From the NCBI GenBank assembly GCA_026770575.1, contig MU657182.1, positions 297,442 to 361,441 on the forward strand: a DNA stretch of 64,000 nt, read 5' to 3'. The translations under genes were made by a program, and so were the position numbers. This DNA is from Pelagophyceae sp. CCMP2097. Taxonomy: Eukaryota > Sar > Pelagophyceae. Shown here in pieces: positions 42,689 to 53,998 of the stretch; the stretch's first letter is position 1; each line of letters starts with the position of its first letter. The notes under the pieces were generated by a model, which was given only the letters and a program-made list of their open reading frames with translations, ran no database searches and had not been told where the DNA came from.

Positions 42689-42949
42689 ATGGAGGGCCCG
42701 ACCGAGCCCGTGACGATGGAGGCCTCGACGGAGTCCGGGAGCGCGATCTCGGACATGTTCGATAAACTGGACGGCCCCGTGGCCGTCTCGGCGGCGGCGG
42801 CGGCGGCGGCGTGGCAATGCCCCAACGCGGCCTGCAAGTGCCCGACCTGCTCCTGCGGCGCCGGGTGCACCTGCAACGTCTCCCCGGACGTGAACTGCGA
42901 CCCCTGCAACGACTACAAGGCCGACGCAGCAGCAAAGGCCGAGGCGTGA
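42689..42949 (+). CDS. Metallothionein-like Cys-rich protein
   Basis: Uninterrupted 86-residue frame starting MEGPTEPVTMEASTESG, an Ala run, then a compact cysteine block (CPNAACKCPTCSCGAGCTC) and NCDPC; ten cysteines lie within about 31 residues in C-x-C and C-x-x-C spacing, with no aromatic residue inside the cluster. This is the signature of metallothioneins, which bind Cu, Zn or Cd in the cytosol. The acidic Ser/Thr-rich N-terminus is longer than in animal proteins, and the tail (DYKADAAAKAEA) is helical. One cysteine block rather than two suggests a single metal cluster. Confidence 0.8.
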   Translation: MEGPTEPVTMEASTESGSAISDMFDKLDGPVAVSAAAAAAAWQCPNAACKCPTCSCGAGCTCNVSPDVNCDPCNDYKADAAAKAEA

Positions 42950-43338
42950 CGAGCCGCGCGCGTGCTGCACGCGAGGCGCGCCGCGACCATCCTCGGCGGC
43001 GCCCGGCGGCGCAAAGGCGCGACGCTGCCCCGCGCCAACCGCGCCAACCGCCCGCAGTGCTCCGGCGCCGCCGTCGGCGCTACCCGCGACGCCGCCGTCC
43101 GACTCATATACCTCTGGGAAAGGAACGACCACCCCACGCACGGCCGGCGCGCCGGCGCGACTTTCACGACTAAGCGCTCTGCTGCAGCTGTGGTTGTGGT
43201 CCAGAGCACTGCGGCTGTGGCTCGCATCGCAGCTCGCGCGATGCAAAAGTTGCAGCGCGTCGGTCCTTTGGAAGGCGATTCGAGGGCGGTTCCCCCTTTC
43301 GCTCCGAGCGGTCAGTGAAAAGGTTTGGATTAGCGGCT
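42950..43338. other. Intergenic region, no supported gene
   Basis: 389 bases between convergent genes. A plus-strand frame of 118 codons (42962-43318) is Arg/Ala-rich without a domain and is probably chance in GC-rich DNA. Confidence 0.5.
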
Positions 43339-44143
43339 TCATCTGGCTTCCCGCGCGGCTGCGGCGGCGTTTTCCACGCGCCAGGCGGCAAAATCGCGCT
43401 TGATGCCACGGAGGAGGCGGTCGCGCGCGTAGACGATGATCCCAGTGTTTATGGCCGTCGTCGCGACCCTTAGAGCCACTTCCGGCACGAACAGGAGCGG
43501 GCCGACGAGAGTGCCCTTTGCGCTGAAATTGAAGCCGCCTTTGAGCGACGACACCGCGGAGGACCGCGGCGGCTCCAGGCTGCCGCGCAAAGAGAGCCTG
43601 AAAGAGCGCAGTGCAGGGGCGCCACAGGGAGTTTTAATAAGGGGCGACCCAGCCCCCCCGCGGTCAAAGAGGGCCCGCGCTCGTCCGACGCACTGGACGT
43701 CTAGCTTTTGAGGCCGGAGACCCTCGATGAAGACGGTGATGCCGCGGCTTTCGAGGACGATGAGGCCGTCCTCCTCTTGGGAAATCGCCACGTCGACAAA
43801 GTTCTTCACCTTGACGACGACCTATGGAGCCCGTGATTTCACGAAACCGTTGGAAACGCGGGCGCCGGCTCACAAAGTCAAAGGGTTCCTGCGTGAGCCT
43901 GTAGAGCCCGCCCGGCAGCGCCTCGATGTTCCGCGGGTCCCAGGCGGCTCGGATGACGCGGTCCGGTGTGAGGAAGTCGGAGAGTTCGGAACTGCTGCCC
44001 ATTAGGATGGCTTCGTCCATGACCATTTTGCCACCAAACTCGATCAAGCTGCTCTTCTTCGTAAAGTGTGTCGATGTCGTCCGCGCCGCCAGCGGCCACG
44101 CCGGCGCCACCAGGCACGCCGCCAGGACGAAGGAGAGGCGCAT
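43339..44143 (-). CDS. DUF1997-family plastid-type protein
   Basis: 218 residues from exons 44143-43874, 43821-43694, 43597-43339 (657 bases, phases fit; donors GTGAGC and GTGCGT). The start MRLSFVLAACLVAPAWPLAA is a signal-peptide-like leader, as needed for a complex plastid. The body matches the DUF1997 family of cyanobacteria and algae: DFLTPDRVIRAAWDPRNIEA, LPGGLYRLTQEPFDF, GLIVLESRGITVFIEGLRPQ, LSLRGSLEPP, GTLVGPLLFVPEVAL and the basic end LLRGIKRDFAAWRV. The biochemical role of the family is not established. Its presence is one of the better hints that this is a photosynthetic or plastid-bearing lineage. Confidence 0.85.
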
Positions 44144-44466
44144 GGGCGCGTTCCGCGGGCGCGTTCCGCTGACTCTGCGGATGAAGTGCGCACGGGCTTT
44201 GATGAAAGCCGGCATAATGACAAGTTTCGGCTCCGCACGCGTTTCGGCCCAGAATCTTCGGCGGGGCCCGCGGCGGCGTGGGACGCGGGCCACCATAACC
44301 ACCGCACCTGCCCGGGGTGGCGCACGGGCGCTTCTGATGCTTGAGAGCTCTTTTTTGCATCTCGATCGGCGACAATCCTTCTTTTCAAGTAAAACAAATT
44401 CAAAAAACGTTTTCAAACTCGACGGGGCCGTCCGGTGGGCCGCGCGCGGGCGATCGCCAGCGTGCG
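44144..44466. promoter_or_regulatory. Divergent promoter region
   Basis: 323 bases between the DUF1997 gene (minus) and the SET/AT-hook/Tudor gene (plus). An AT-rich patch at about 44380-44420 (AAAACAAATTCAAAAAACG) stands out. No other motif recognised. Confidence 0.35.
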
Positions 44467-45871
44467 ATGGTGCCCCACGCCCGAACGCGGCCCCAGTGCC
44501 CGCTGGGCTGCGAGCGCTGCTACGGCCCCGCGGTGAGAAAGGGCGCGCGGGAATGCGCCTAAAGTCGCCGGCGAGCGGTGGCCTATACCTGCCCTAGGTG
44601 GACGACTTGCGGCGCGACGTCGTGGCGCAGGGCCGCGCTCTAGTCTCGCACGCGCACGCGCTGCTGGCCACAGCGTGGCGGTCGGACGATGAGACGATGC
44701 CCTTCAGCGCGGAAGACCTCGAGGTTACGCAAGAGCTCTTCCTCGCCCTCGACGCGCTCGCCGAACACGTCGACGCCCTGCCCTGCCTCTCGAAGAGGCC
44801 GACGCAGCGGGCCAAACCCGCCGACGCCGACGGTCGCGTCGAGGTGGCGCGGGCAGCTTTGGCGCGCGCGGCCGCCGCAGCAGCAGCCGCCGCCGCCGCG
44901 TGGCGGCAGAGCGGCCCGCGGCCGCGGTCGCGCGTCGTCGACGCCGCGCTGCCCGGCGCGTCGTCGACGCCGGGGGCGTACGTCGACGTGGACGTGGCGG
45001 CTTTCTCCGCCAGCAGCGACGACGACGCCACAACGCCGGGCGGGCGGTTCCACGTGAGCCTGCGGCCGCAAGTTGCGGCGGCGGCCGACGGCGACGCGGC
45101 GCCGGTCGTTGCGGACGAACTTATCAAGCTGTGCAGGGCGGCTGTGGTGACGGATGAGAATTCAGCCTTGCATGGCCAGCTCGAAGTCGAGGCCACCGCC
45201 GCCGTCGCTTTGGGCGCTAGAATGCCCTACGCGGGCATCGTCGTCGACGCGCGGCACGCGGCGGAGGCTTTAGGTCTTGGGCCTTTGGATTTGCTGAACT
45301 GGAGAAGGTACGCTTACTTTGTCGACGGGTCCTCGAGACCCGCGCGCGGCGGCGGCGGCGCAAAGGCGGCGCCCGCTCCAGAAGCCGACGCGCTGCAACC
45401 GCGCGACGGCGACGTCGTCGCGGCCGAGTCTGCGAGGGACGACATTGTGGTGGTTCTCCCGTTCCTCGACGCCGTCTCCAACCCAGCGCCATTCATCAAC
45501 GACACGTGGTCTTTACCCGACGGCGAATCTCCAAGGCTGCAGCCAAACGTCTTCTTCGAGCAGTCGCAGTCTGGCGGCGGACGGGGTTGGCACCGCAAGT
45601 CGAGGCCACGGTGGCGGGTCGATGTGGTCTGCCTAGTGCCTATCGAATCAGGATCCGCCCTATGCGTCGACTACACGGCCGACTACTGGCTCGTCTACCC
45701 GGAGCTCGTCGCCGCCTTCCACGAACTTGATCGAGCGGCGCAACGGTTGTTTGGGCAGGCCGCAGTCGAAAGCGTCGAGAAAGCCCCGGAGGCCCAAAAC
45801 GGCTTTTCCGCACCCGGCTCTTCCGCAGGCGGCTTCTCTCCCGCAGGCTCCTCGGCTTCCGGATTTTCCGA

Positions 45872-45909
<38 letters not shown>

Positions 45910-48900
45910 TCGCGCCTGCGTCGAGCCTGGCCGCGTGGCTGCGCCGCGTGAGCGCGCACTTAGCAGCCCACGACGACGCGCACGCCGACTGCGCGGCCGA
46001 CGTCCTCGCGAGCCCCTCGTGGCCCGAGCGGGCTTTGACGGCGTCGCCGCAGTGGTGGCCCGTGGACGTGCGCTCTTGGCGCCAACTCCGCGACTTTGCG
46101 ACGAGGCGAGGGTCAAGATGCACCGACGCCCTTCGAGGCGCGTTCTCGGTGGACGGCGGCCGCTTCCGCGCGCGCGTGCTGCAGGCGCAAGACGTCAACG
46201 CCCGGGAAACCGCCTGGCGCTTGTGCAAGCACGCGTCACGGTCATTCTCCGCCGACCCGCTGTCGTCCGCGACCGCAGACGCAAAGGTCGCGCGGAACCT
46301 GGTGCGTCCTTTGCAACATCCGGATGCAAGTCTTTGCCACGGTGGTGCATCGAGGCTCGATAGGTCTTTGACGCGCGCGGGCAAACGTCGACGCTCGTCG
46401 TCTACGCGTGCCCGCTGCCGCCCACGCCAAAGCCGTTGGCGCTGGCGCTGGCGCCGCCGCCGTCGGCGCCGGTGGCCCTGGCGCCGCCGCCAAAACCGCC
46501 GAAGCTGCCGAAGCTGGCGCCGCCGCCGCCGAAGCTGGCGCCGCCGCTGAAGCCGCCGTCGGCGCCCTCGCCTTCGCTCGCCGCTGCGCCCGCCGCTGCG
46601 CCCGCCGCTGCGCCCGCCGCTGCGCCCGCCGCTGCGCCGGCCAAGTTCTCCGACGTGGTCGACGGGGCCGTGGTCGCCGTGGTCGACGAATTGCCCAAGA
46701 AGCGTGGCCGCGGCCGACCGCCGCGGAAGCATCGCAAGAAAGTCGCCCCCGCCGAGCCCGTCGCCCCCGCCGAGCCCGCCGCCGAGCCGGCAACCGAGCC
46801 CGCCGCCGCCGACGCTTTGGCTGTCGACGACGCGGCTTTGGCCGCCGCCGAGCCGGCCTTAGACGCCGACAAAGTTTCCGCCGTGGCGGTGCCGCAGCAG
46901 CCAAAGCCGAAGAAGCGCAAGGTCGTCCCGGCCGCGGACCACGCGAGGCCCGCGGGGCCAGACACGTCGGCGGCTGCACTCGGCACGTCGTCGGCGGCGC
47001 TCGGTTCTTCGTCGGCGGCGGCACTCGGCACGTCGTCGGCGGCGCTCGGTTCTTCGTCGGCGGCGGCACTCGGCACGTCGTCGGCGGCAGCCATCGTCGT
47101 AGACGGTTCCGACGACGACATCGTCGCTGCCGCCGCGCCCGCCGCGGCGCCCGCCGCCGCCGCGGCGCCGCCGGCGCCGGCGGGCGAGTCGCTGGTGGAG
47201 ACGATGGCCGGCTGCTGCTCTTATGCAGTGTCGAAGGATCAAGTCTGGCTCGCGATTTCCTTAGTAGCCGCCGACTCCGACGACGCTCTGCTGGCGGTGG
47301 TGCGCAGCGTCGAGGCCATGGCGTGCGTTCTGAAAAGACACGTATGTCTGGTGCCTTCAGCCGCAAAGGCGGGCCGGCTCGACGCTTCTCTCCTCGCACC
47401 GCGTTTGGTCGTGCTATTGGGCATGCGCGGCTGGGCCGTGCAGCGCGAGGGCCGCCTGCAGGCCGGGCTGCTGCAGCTGTTTCAGGACGTAGAAGCGACT
47501 GCGACAGCGACAGTGATGACCGGCAAGTTGGTCACCGGCGCCGCGTCTCTAAACCGCCCGGAGCCCGACCCGCGCACCCCGGACGCGCCGGACCCCGTGG
47601 TGCTGCAGCTGCGCGCGTCGACGCGCGGCGACGGCGATGTCGACAGCGCTCTGCGGCTGCAGGCTCTATTGCCGCAGATGCAGGAAGACGCGCCGCGCGG
47701 CAAGGGCCGCGGCAACATCCGACAGCGTAAGTCCGTTGTCGACGAGCCGAGCGACGCCGAAGAGAGCTCGATCACAACGGACTCGAAGCCAAAACGCCAC
47801 CGCGACCGGCAAGGGTGGTTCGCGGGGAGGGCGTCCTCGGCCGCAGACCGGTCGGCCGCCGCGCGGACGTGCAAGGCCAATTCGCGGAAGCGCGACGCCG
47901 ACACGGACTCCGTTTTCGACGACGCGTCTTGGGTTTCATCTCTGCCGGCGCCTCGGAAGCGCGTGCGGAAAGCGACGTCGCATAAGGCGGACGTGGCGGT
48001 GGTTTGGGTGGACGCGGCGGCTTTGGAGGCCAAGAAGGCGGCGGCGGCGGCTTCGAAAGCGCAGAAGCGGCCGCGCGCCAAATCGGCGCGCCCGGACTGG
48101 TGGGACTCTTCGCTTTTGCCGTGGTGCGTGCTGAAACCCTGGACCGTCGATCGATCATGTGATTGACCACGTGACGTCGAGGCGGAATGACCGCGCATCC
48201 TAGAGGCACTCTGCACTCCAGGGGGTCGTGCAAGGCAGTCAATAGGTCCGTTATTGGGTCCGTCTTCGAGGTCCCGGACGGCCGCACGGCCCCGTACCGC
48301 GGCTGCGTCGTCGACGTGCACCGCGACAAGGCCGTCGTCACTCTGCCCGCGGCCGGGGTCTCCACGGCGCCGCGGCTGGAGCCGGGGACTCTGGTGGACG
48401 GCTATTGGAAAAGCGGCCAAGTCGCATTTTCCGCGACGATCAAAAGGCGGCACGCCGACGGCACGTACGCCGTCAACTACACGGACGGCGCGAGCGAGGA
48501 CGGTGTCTCCGCGCGGGACTTGGCGCCGCCGCCTCCAACGATGCCCCCGAGGTTGGACGACGCTTGTTTACCAATCGGCGCTTTGGTTGAGTTGAAAGAT
48601 GACGACGACCCGGCCGGCGACGACCTCCTCCGTTTGGACCAGCAGCTGCGCGGCATCTCCGTCCCGACGTGTTCGCACCGCGGGGCGGCGGCTCGAAGGA
48701 ACTCGACGGCGACGGCGACGTGGAGAGTCGAGGAAGTTATCTGGTGCCGCGGCGGCGCCGAGGGGGCGCGGCAGTACCGCGTCGTCCAACGGCGCGACGC
48801 CGCCGTCCAACGAATCGTCGACGCTTCTTTGGTGGCGCCTCGGTTTGTAGTCCGGTATGACGGGGGTTTCGATGGCCAGGAACTTTTATCTTTAGAGAGC

Positions 48901-49753
48901 CTCACCACCCTCCTCCGCCGCGCCACGCTGGGCTGGCGCGTCGACCGGTCCCAGCGCAACGCGCGCTGGGCCTGCTCGGATGTCGGGGCGAAGCGGTCTT
49001 CGCTGGACTTTTACCTCGGCCAGCGAGATGAGAAGCGAAACGACGAAGCAGACGTCTACCCCCGCCGCGTCCTTGCAACGATCGGACCACGTCTTCGAAG
49101 GAGTGCCTCGAAGGATCTGCCCTTTCGACGCTCGCCTTAGGCTGGCGGCGAGGTGTGGAACTACGTCTCCGGGGCATCGTCGTCGCAGCATCCCCTCATC
49201 CGCGACTGGGAGCCCACCATCGGCCATGCCGCCCAGTGCCGCTGGAAGAACGGCCGCTACTACCTCGCATGCGTCTCCGCCATCTTCGTGCGTCCGCCGG
49301 CGTCCCGTCGAGGCGAAACGCCGACGCAGAGGGTGACGCGGAGAGAGCGTCCACTTCCGGGGCCTCGCTGCCCGGGGCCTCGTCTCCTCGGCGGGCTCGT
49401 GGTCGCGGCTGATTCTCCGGGCCCCTTTTGTGGTCACGGTTTCCGCTCAGGTGGACGCCGAGACTGGCTTGGCGCAGTACGACGTCGATTTCAGCGACGC
49501 CCGAGCCGCCGAGCCGCAAGTCGGCCGAAACAATCTAAAACCGGCGCTGACGACATCGGCTTCGTCGGCGCTGACGCTGCACGCCGCCGCTGCTTTTGGG
49601 CTGCTTTTGGGCAAGTTTGACACTCGGATTTCTAAAGGGCACGCCCCGAAGAAGTTGAGCCACGTCCAAGTCTACTCGCTGAACACGCTCCAGCCCTCGC
49701 CCTTCTGGCTCCCGGTCACCGACCTCTCCCTCGTCGACCACGACGCCAGCTAG
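44467..49753 (+). CDS. SET-like / AT-hook / Tudor chromatin protein
   Basis: Six exons: 44467-44532, 44598-46301, 46364-48123, 48246-49053, 49141-49287, 49451-49753; 4788 bases, 1595 residues. Exon 1 has CPLGCERCYGPA. A SET-like region spans about 210-385: SALHGQLEVEATAAVALG, NPAPFINDTW in the place of the NHSC motif, and SGSALCVDYTADYW with the terminal tyrosine. Then an APA-type repeat, an AT-hook (KKRGRGRPPRK, about 704) and an NLS-like KKRKV (about 772). Two Tudor/Agenet-like blocks follow: GTLVDGYWKSGQVAFSATIK (about 1205-1265) and AAQCRWKNGRYYLACVSAIF with YDVDFSDA (about 1475-1520). The expected role is a nuclear reader and perhaps writer of histone methylation. The SET motifs are degenerate, so activity is doubtful. 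The exon 3-4 and 4-5 junctions are inferred from phase; two separate genes remain possible. Confidence 0.72.
46579..47090. repeat. Coding tandem repeats (PAAA and SAALG units)
   Basis: About four copies of a 12-base unit (Pro-Ala-Ala-Ala) occupy 46579-46632. A 45-base unit encoding SAALGSSSAAALGTS is repeated at about 46981-47090. Both lie inside the SET/AT-hook/Tudor gene. Confidence 0.7.
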
Positions 49754-50052
49754 GAACAGTGGACCCGGACCACAGATATCGCCGTAAATTGAAAAAAGCA
49801 AAGTTGCGCACACTGAGGATTGGAGGTGAGGCTTGCTTATTACATTGCCACCTGCCAGGGCCTTGCCTGGGGCTTGACCTGGAACTACTAGGAATTCCGA
49901 GGATTCCTAGAGGCTAGTAAATCGGGCGCGCACCGACTTCGCTCTGAGCTCGTGCGAGTCGCGCGCGTGGACCACGGGCGAGTCTCCCAGTGCGCTCGGA
50001 TCGGACGTGCGGCCGGACGTTGAAGCGCACTTTACGGCCTGTTCGTCCCACG
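49754..50052. other. Intergenic region, no gene seen
   Basis: 299 bases between two plus-strand genes. Short AT-rich patch (AAATTGAAAAAAGCAAAG) near 49785-49803 probably in the 3' region of the chromatin gene. A small inverted repeat GGAATTCC..GGATTCC lies near 49890. Confidence 0.4.
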
Positions 50053-51217
50053 ATGGGCGACCCGCCGCCCGCCTCCGCCCCGAAGCCCTGCTGCGTTTGC
50101 GCGCAGCCGAGCGGCAAGCATTGCAACAAGTGCAAGTCGCGGCATTATTGCGGCAAAATATGCCAGACTGGTACGAGCGCGGGCACAAGCAGGCGTGCAA
50201 GCAGATGGCACAGAGTCGAAGCGGTGGAAGCACTTTAGATGTGCTGGGACTCGGCCCCTGCGGGGCCCTGTACTTCCAAGACCGCCTCGACTCGCTCTTC
50301 GCGGAGAAGCTGAAGACCGAGGAGGAGGCGCTGGGGGCACGCTGCGCTGTCGATGACGTCGTGCCGGCTAATGGTTTGAACGCGGCGCCGCGCGCATCGG
50401 CTGTTCCGACGGCGATGACGGCAGATGTTACGGCCACTGCGGCAAACGCCGACACGCCAGACTGGCGCGGCACTTGCGGCATCTGCTTGGAGCGGCTTCT
50501 ATTCGTAGAGTCCAAGTGTTTCCTTGCTTGCTGCTGCAAGCCTGAGGAGATTTGCGCAGAGTGCTCCGAAAAGTGCCTGCAGCACGACAATCGCTGCCCA
50601 CTCTGCCGAACGCCGGCCCTAAAGTCTCACGCCGAGATGCTGCGCCGGCTGCAGACGCAGGTGGACAAGGGGAACGCCGAGGCGCAGGCGGTGCTCGGAA
50701 ACGCGTACCGAAGTGGTGACAAGGGTCTCGAGAAGAATTTGAAGCGTGCGTTCCAGCTGTTCAAGTTCGCGGCGGCGCAAGGCGACGCAGAAGCGCAGAG
50801 TGCATTGGGAGAATTTTATAAACACGGACACGGCGTAGAGATCGACTTCGAGGCCGCCTTGATGTGGTTCCAGCGCGCAGCCGAGCAAGGATATCATGCC
50901 GCGCAAAGCCACCTCGGCTACATATTCTCCAACGGCCAGGGCGTGGTTCAGTCGTTCGCAATTTCGCAAAAGCCGAAAAGTGGTACCGCCTCGCGGCGGA
51001 GCAAGGCTACGCAGAGGCTCTTGACAACCTCGGCTTGTATTATGCAAGAGGCCAAGGCGTGCCGCAGGACATCGACGAGGCGCTGCGCCTCTGCAAGCGC
51101 GCCGCAGCCCAGGGGCACGCCAGCGCTGCGGCGCTGGTCGAAAGAATCCAACTCGTGGTCGAACGACACGGTCGTCGAGTCCAAATCGCCTCCCAGCCGC
51201 CCGACGCGGCGATCTAA
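50053..51217 (+). pseudogene. Broken MYND-RING-Sel1 repeat gene, copy 3
   Basis: Reads MGDPPPASAPKPCCVCAQPS and the MYND start CNKCKSRHYCGKICQ. Compared with copy 1, seven bases are missing between CQ and DW near 50165, so the rest of MYND (DWYERGHKQACKQM) is in another frame. That frame continues through the RING-like block (CGICLERL ... CCCKPEEICAEC ... CPLCRTP) and Sel1 repeats (AAAQGDAEAQSALGEFYKHG, AAEQGYHAAQSHLGYIFSNG). A second shift near 50960 moves KWYRLAAEQGYAEALDNLGL and QDIDEALRLCKRAA to a third frame ending at 51217. An extra stretch (SRSGGSTLDVLGLGP) separates MYND from FQDRL and may be an insertion or an unspliced intron. This is the best preserved copy but still not one frame. 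Confidence 0.7.
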
Positions 51218-51347
51218 CTCGACCCTCCTCTCGAGTGTGCTTCGGACCCCCGGTCATCCTCGCTGGCCCTCGTTTGCTGATGCGCCCGCGGGAGCTCCGG
51301 CGCCGATGGTCGGGCAGAGTTGAAACGGCGAAAAGGTTGCTTAGACA

Positions 51348-52044
51348 TCAGAAGCCGAGGGCGGCGAGCCAACGTCGCGTGTCGGTGACGTAGTCACCTT
51401 GGACGATGAAGCTCCCTTGCTTTTGCGTCACCACCTTCTTCTCCGCGATTTGCGAGAACCTGCGCGGGGGGTCAGAGGGGCCCTCCCCGGCGGCGGCGTG
51501 CCCTCCCCCGGCGGCGGTGGACGCACCCGGCCATGAATTTCTCGTAGTCGCCTTCCACGTGGCGGATGCGCGTAAAGGGCCGGCGGTTCTGCTTGTACAC
51601 CACATAAACGGGCAGCCACCCCTGCGCGCTCCGGAAGACGCGAAAGGGGAGGTCCGCCGGGATCAACGCCGGCGGGCGCGTGAAGCCTATTAAGCGGCAA
51701 AGTGCGGAGGCGCGCGGGGAGCAAAAGTGTCTAGCCGGCGCCCCGCGCAGGAGAGGGAGGTTACCGTTCGGGAGTTCGGGCGAGTCGGTCCGCGCGACGT
51801 TCCAGGTGAGGTCGCAGGTTGGGGGTTTAGCCTTGTCGACCTTGGGCTTCATGATCCCTTTGCGGATGAGGGGCCACTGCAGCTTCTTCAAATAACGTTT
51901 CGAATGAACGTCGCGGCGCTGCACCAGCGCGAAGCACCGCCGCGCGCACGTCTCCATCGCGAAGAGCATCCCGGCGACCGCGGCTTGGACTGCCTCGCCT
52001 CGAGGCAACTCGCGGGAGACAGAGATGGGGCTCTTCAGCGACAC
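51348..52044 (-). CDS. MRPL49: Mitochondrial large-subunit ribosomal protein mL49 (IMG2 family)
   Basis: 183 residues from exons 52044-51765, 51686-51527, 51459-51348; 552 bases, phases fit (donors GTAACC and GTGCGT). The C-terminal half is the IMG2/mL49 fold: LPVYVVYKQNRRPFTRIRHV then EGDYEKFMAGF, EKKVVTQKQGSFIVQG and the conserved end TDTRRWLAALGF, matching the family's WLxxKGF terminus. The N-terminus MSLKSPISVSRELPRGEAV is compatible with mitochondrial import; a later Met (MLFAMETCARR, about 51969) is an alternative start. It acts in the mitochondrial large ribosomal subunit. Confidence 0.88.
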
Positions 52045-52187
52045 GCGCTATCCAGCCTGAGTTCTTCGGCGGCCGTGCGTCGAGCCTCGAGGGTGCTGCG
52101 CACGCGTTTCTATAGGGAAATGCGGCGTCTGTGTAGGCCTGCTCCTCGGGAGTCCACGATAGGGACGATTGCACACAAAAGGAACAA

Positions 52188-53998
52188 TTACGAGACGATT
52201 TCCAAGCCCCCGAAGAGCATTGCTGCAGCGTCAGAGGTCCACGCGAGTTGCGCGAGGCAGGCCAGCACGACGACGGCGCCACCGGCGGCGACGGCGTGCC
52301 GCCCTCCTGCCTGCCAGCCGGTCTGCGCGGGCGCGGTCTGCGCGGGCGCGGTCTGCGCGGGCGCGGCTTCTCGTCGGGCCGGAACCTTCTTGGCCTCGAG
52401 CTTTGCGAGTTCCTTGTCCATCGCCTGGAGCGCCGCTCGGAGCGCGGGCCGGTTCTCGGCGTCGGCTTGTCGGATTACGGTGATGAGCTCGGCGTCGACG
52501 TGCCATCGATGTGCCTTGAGGACCCGCACGCGAAACGAAGCGCCGCACAGACGCCGGTCAAACGCGACGAGAACTTTGGTATAGTTCTTCGTGTGCGCGA
52601 CGAGCCGGATTCCGCCGTCGGCGAAATCCGCGCAGGCGTGGCATTCCACAACGGTGCCGACCAAGCCCACGTACGGCTCCAGCCCATTCACCAGAATCGA
52701 AAGCGCGCGCGACCGCTGCTTCACCACCGCCGTCGGCACGCGCGGCCGCATGGCCGCCGCGGGCGTGCCCGGCCGCGCGTAAAACTGAGATATGTTGCAC
52801 GTCCCAAACCTATACTTCTGCACCAGAGTCATCGTCGCGTCAAAGTCGGCGTCCGTCTCGCCGGGGAAGCCGCAGATGAGGTCCGTGGCGACGGTGACGT
52901 GTGTCGAGACGCGTTCGGCGAGGCCGTCGCAGACGGATTCGAAGCCGTTTCGATCGTACTCCCGATTCATACGATCTTTCCCAAGAATACGATCCGACCC
53001 GGACTGCACGGGCACGTGCATAAAGGCGTAGACGCTTGGCGCATTGAGGGCGCGGGCCACGGCGTCGAGTTGATCCAGAATGAAAGGCGGGTTCGTCATG
53101 CCCACCCGCAACATGGCTCCCTGCCTCGACGCCGAAAGGTGCGGCACGATTCGGTCCAGCAGCGCGCCGAGCGACGTGCCCAGGTCGATGCCGTAGGCGC
53201 CAGTGTCCTCGGAGCTGAGCCAGATCTCGGCGACGCCGTCTTCCAACGCTCCGAGCACTCGGTGCTCGATGGCCTCCAAAGGGTAAGAACCGAGCTTGCC
53301 GCGCGCGTGCCGCGTCTTGCAGTACGTGCACGCGCCGAGGCAGCCCGAAGAGAGCGGGATGACCTCTACCAAGTCGTTTCGTCGAACTTTCGGGAGTTCC
53401 AACGACGGCAGGCCAGTGCCGCAGCCGAGCGCCGATAAAGACTCGCCCCTTAAAGATGCCTCGACGGCCTCGCCGACGCGCCCGAGCTGCTTCACACCGA
53501 CCATGGAGACTTTGGCCCACTCGGGCTGGTCCTTGACCATTGAGCGCTGAGCTTGCGGAACACAACCTGCAACAACCACCGCCTTGCCCTGCGCCAAACC
53601 CTCGTTGACGACGCGCGCGAACGCCGCCTGCGACGGGTCCTTGACGGTGCACGAGTTGATCAACCAGGCATCAGCGGCATCCGCGTCGTCGGCGTCCACC
53701 GAGACCACGTAGCCCTCGGCCGAGAGCAAGCCCGCCATGTACTCGGAATCCGACTGGTTGTGCGCGCACCCGAAGCTAAGGGAGGCACGGTGGCGACGTC
53801 GGACGGGCCTCTGCGGGCAACGCACGTGCGCACGTAGACGGATCTGCGCTCGGGCAGAAACGCAGGCGCTAAGTCGTCTACCTTGGCCTCCTTCCCGCCT
53901 TTCGCGCCGGCCTTGGCCTCCTTGCTGCGGGGGAAGACCATCGGCGAGCGGTACACGCGCACATCGCTCTCGCCGGCGCCGAGGTCCTCAATGTCCAT
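52188..53998 (-). CDS. CDKAL1: CDKAL1-type tRNA methylthiotransferase (radical SAM)
   Basis: Converts t6A37 to ms2t6A37 in tRNA-Lys(UUU) using two Fe-S clusters and S-adenosylmethionine. Exons 53998-53826 and 53775-52188 give 586 residues, near human CDKAL1 (579). The UPF0004 domain supplies three cluster cysteines in TFGCAHNQSDSEYM (formed across the junction), INSCTVKDP and VAGCVPQ. The radical-SAM motif is GCLGACTYCKTR (C-x3-C-x2-C). Then ATDLICGFPGETD and SQFYARPGTPAA, a TRAM domain (VGLVGTVVECHACADF ... FDRRLCGASFRVRVL), a charged linker with three perfect 15-base APAQT repeats and a C-terminal hydrophobic helix (AVVVLACLAQLAW), the ER anchor typical of CDKAL1. The start is the ATG at 53998, before MDIEDLGAGE. 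Confidence 0.95.

Noticed and set aside
42962..43318. 118-codon plus-strand frame after the metallothionein-like gene
   Set aside because: No domain; runs toward the convergent DUF1997 gene and looks like chance.
48164..48187. Gene boundary between a stop at 48166 and an ATG at 48187
   Set aside because: A GTGCGT donor at 48124 and acceptor before 48246 join the two frames in phase and start the Tudor-like block cleanly, so I treat both as one gene; transcript data could reverse this.
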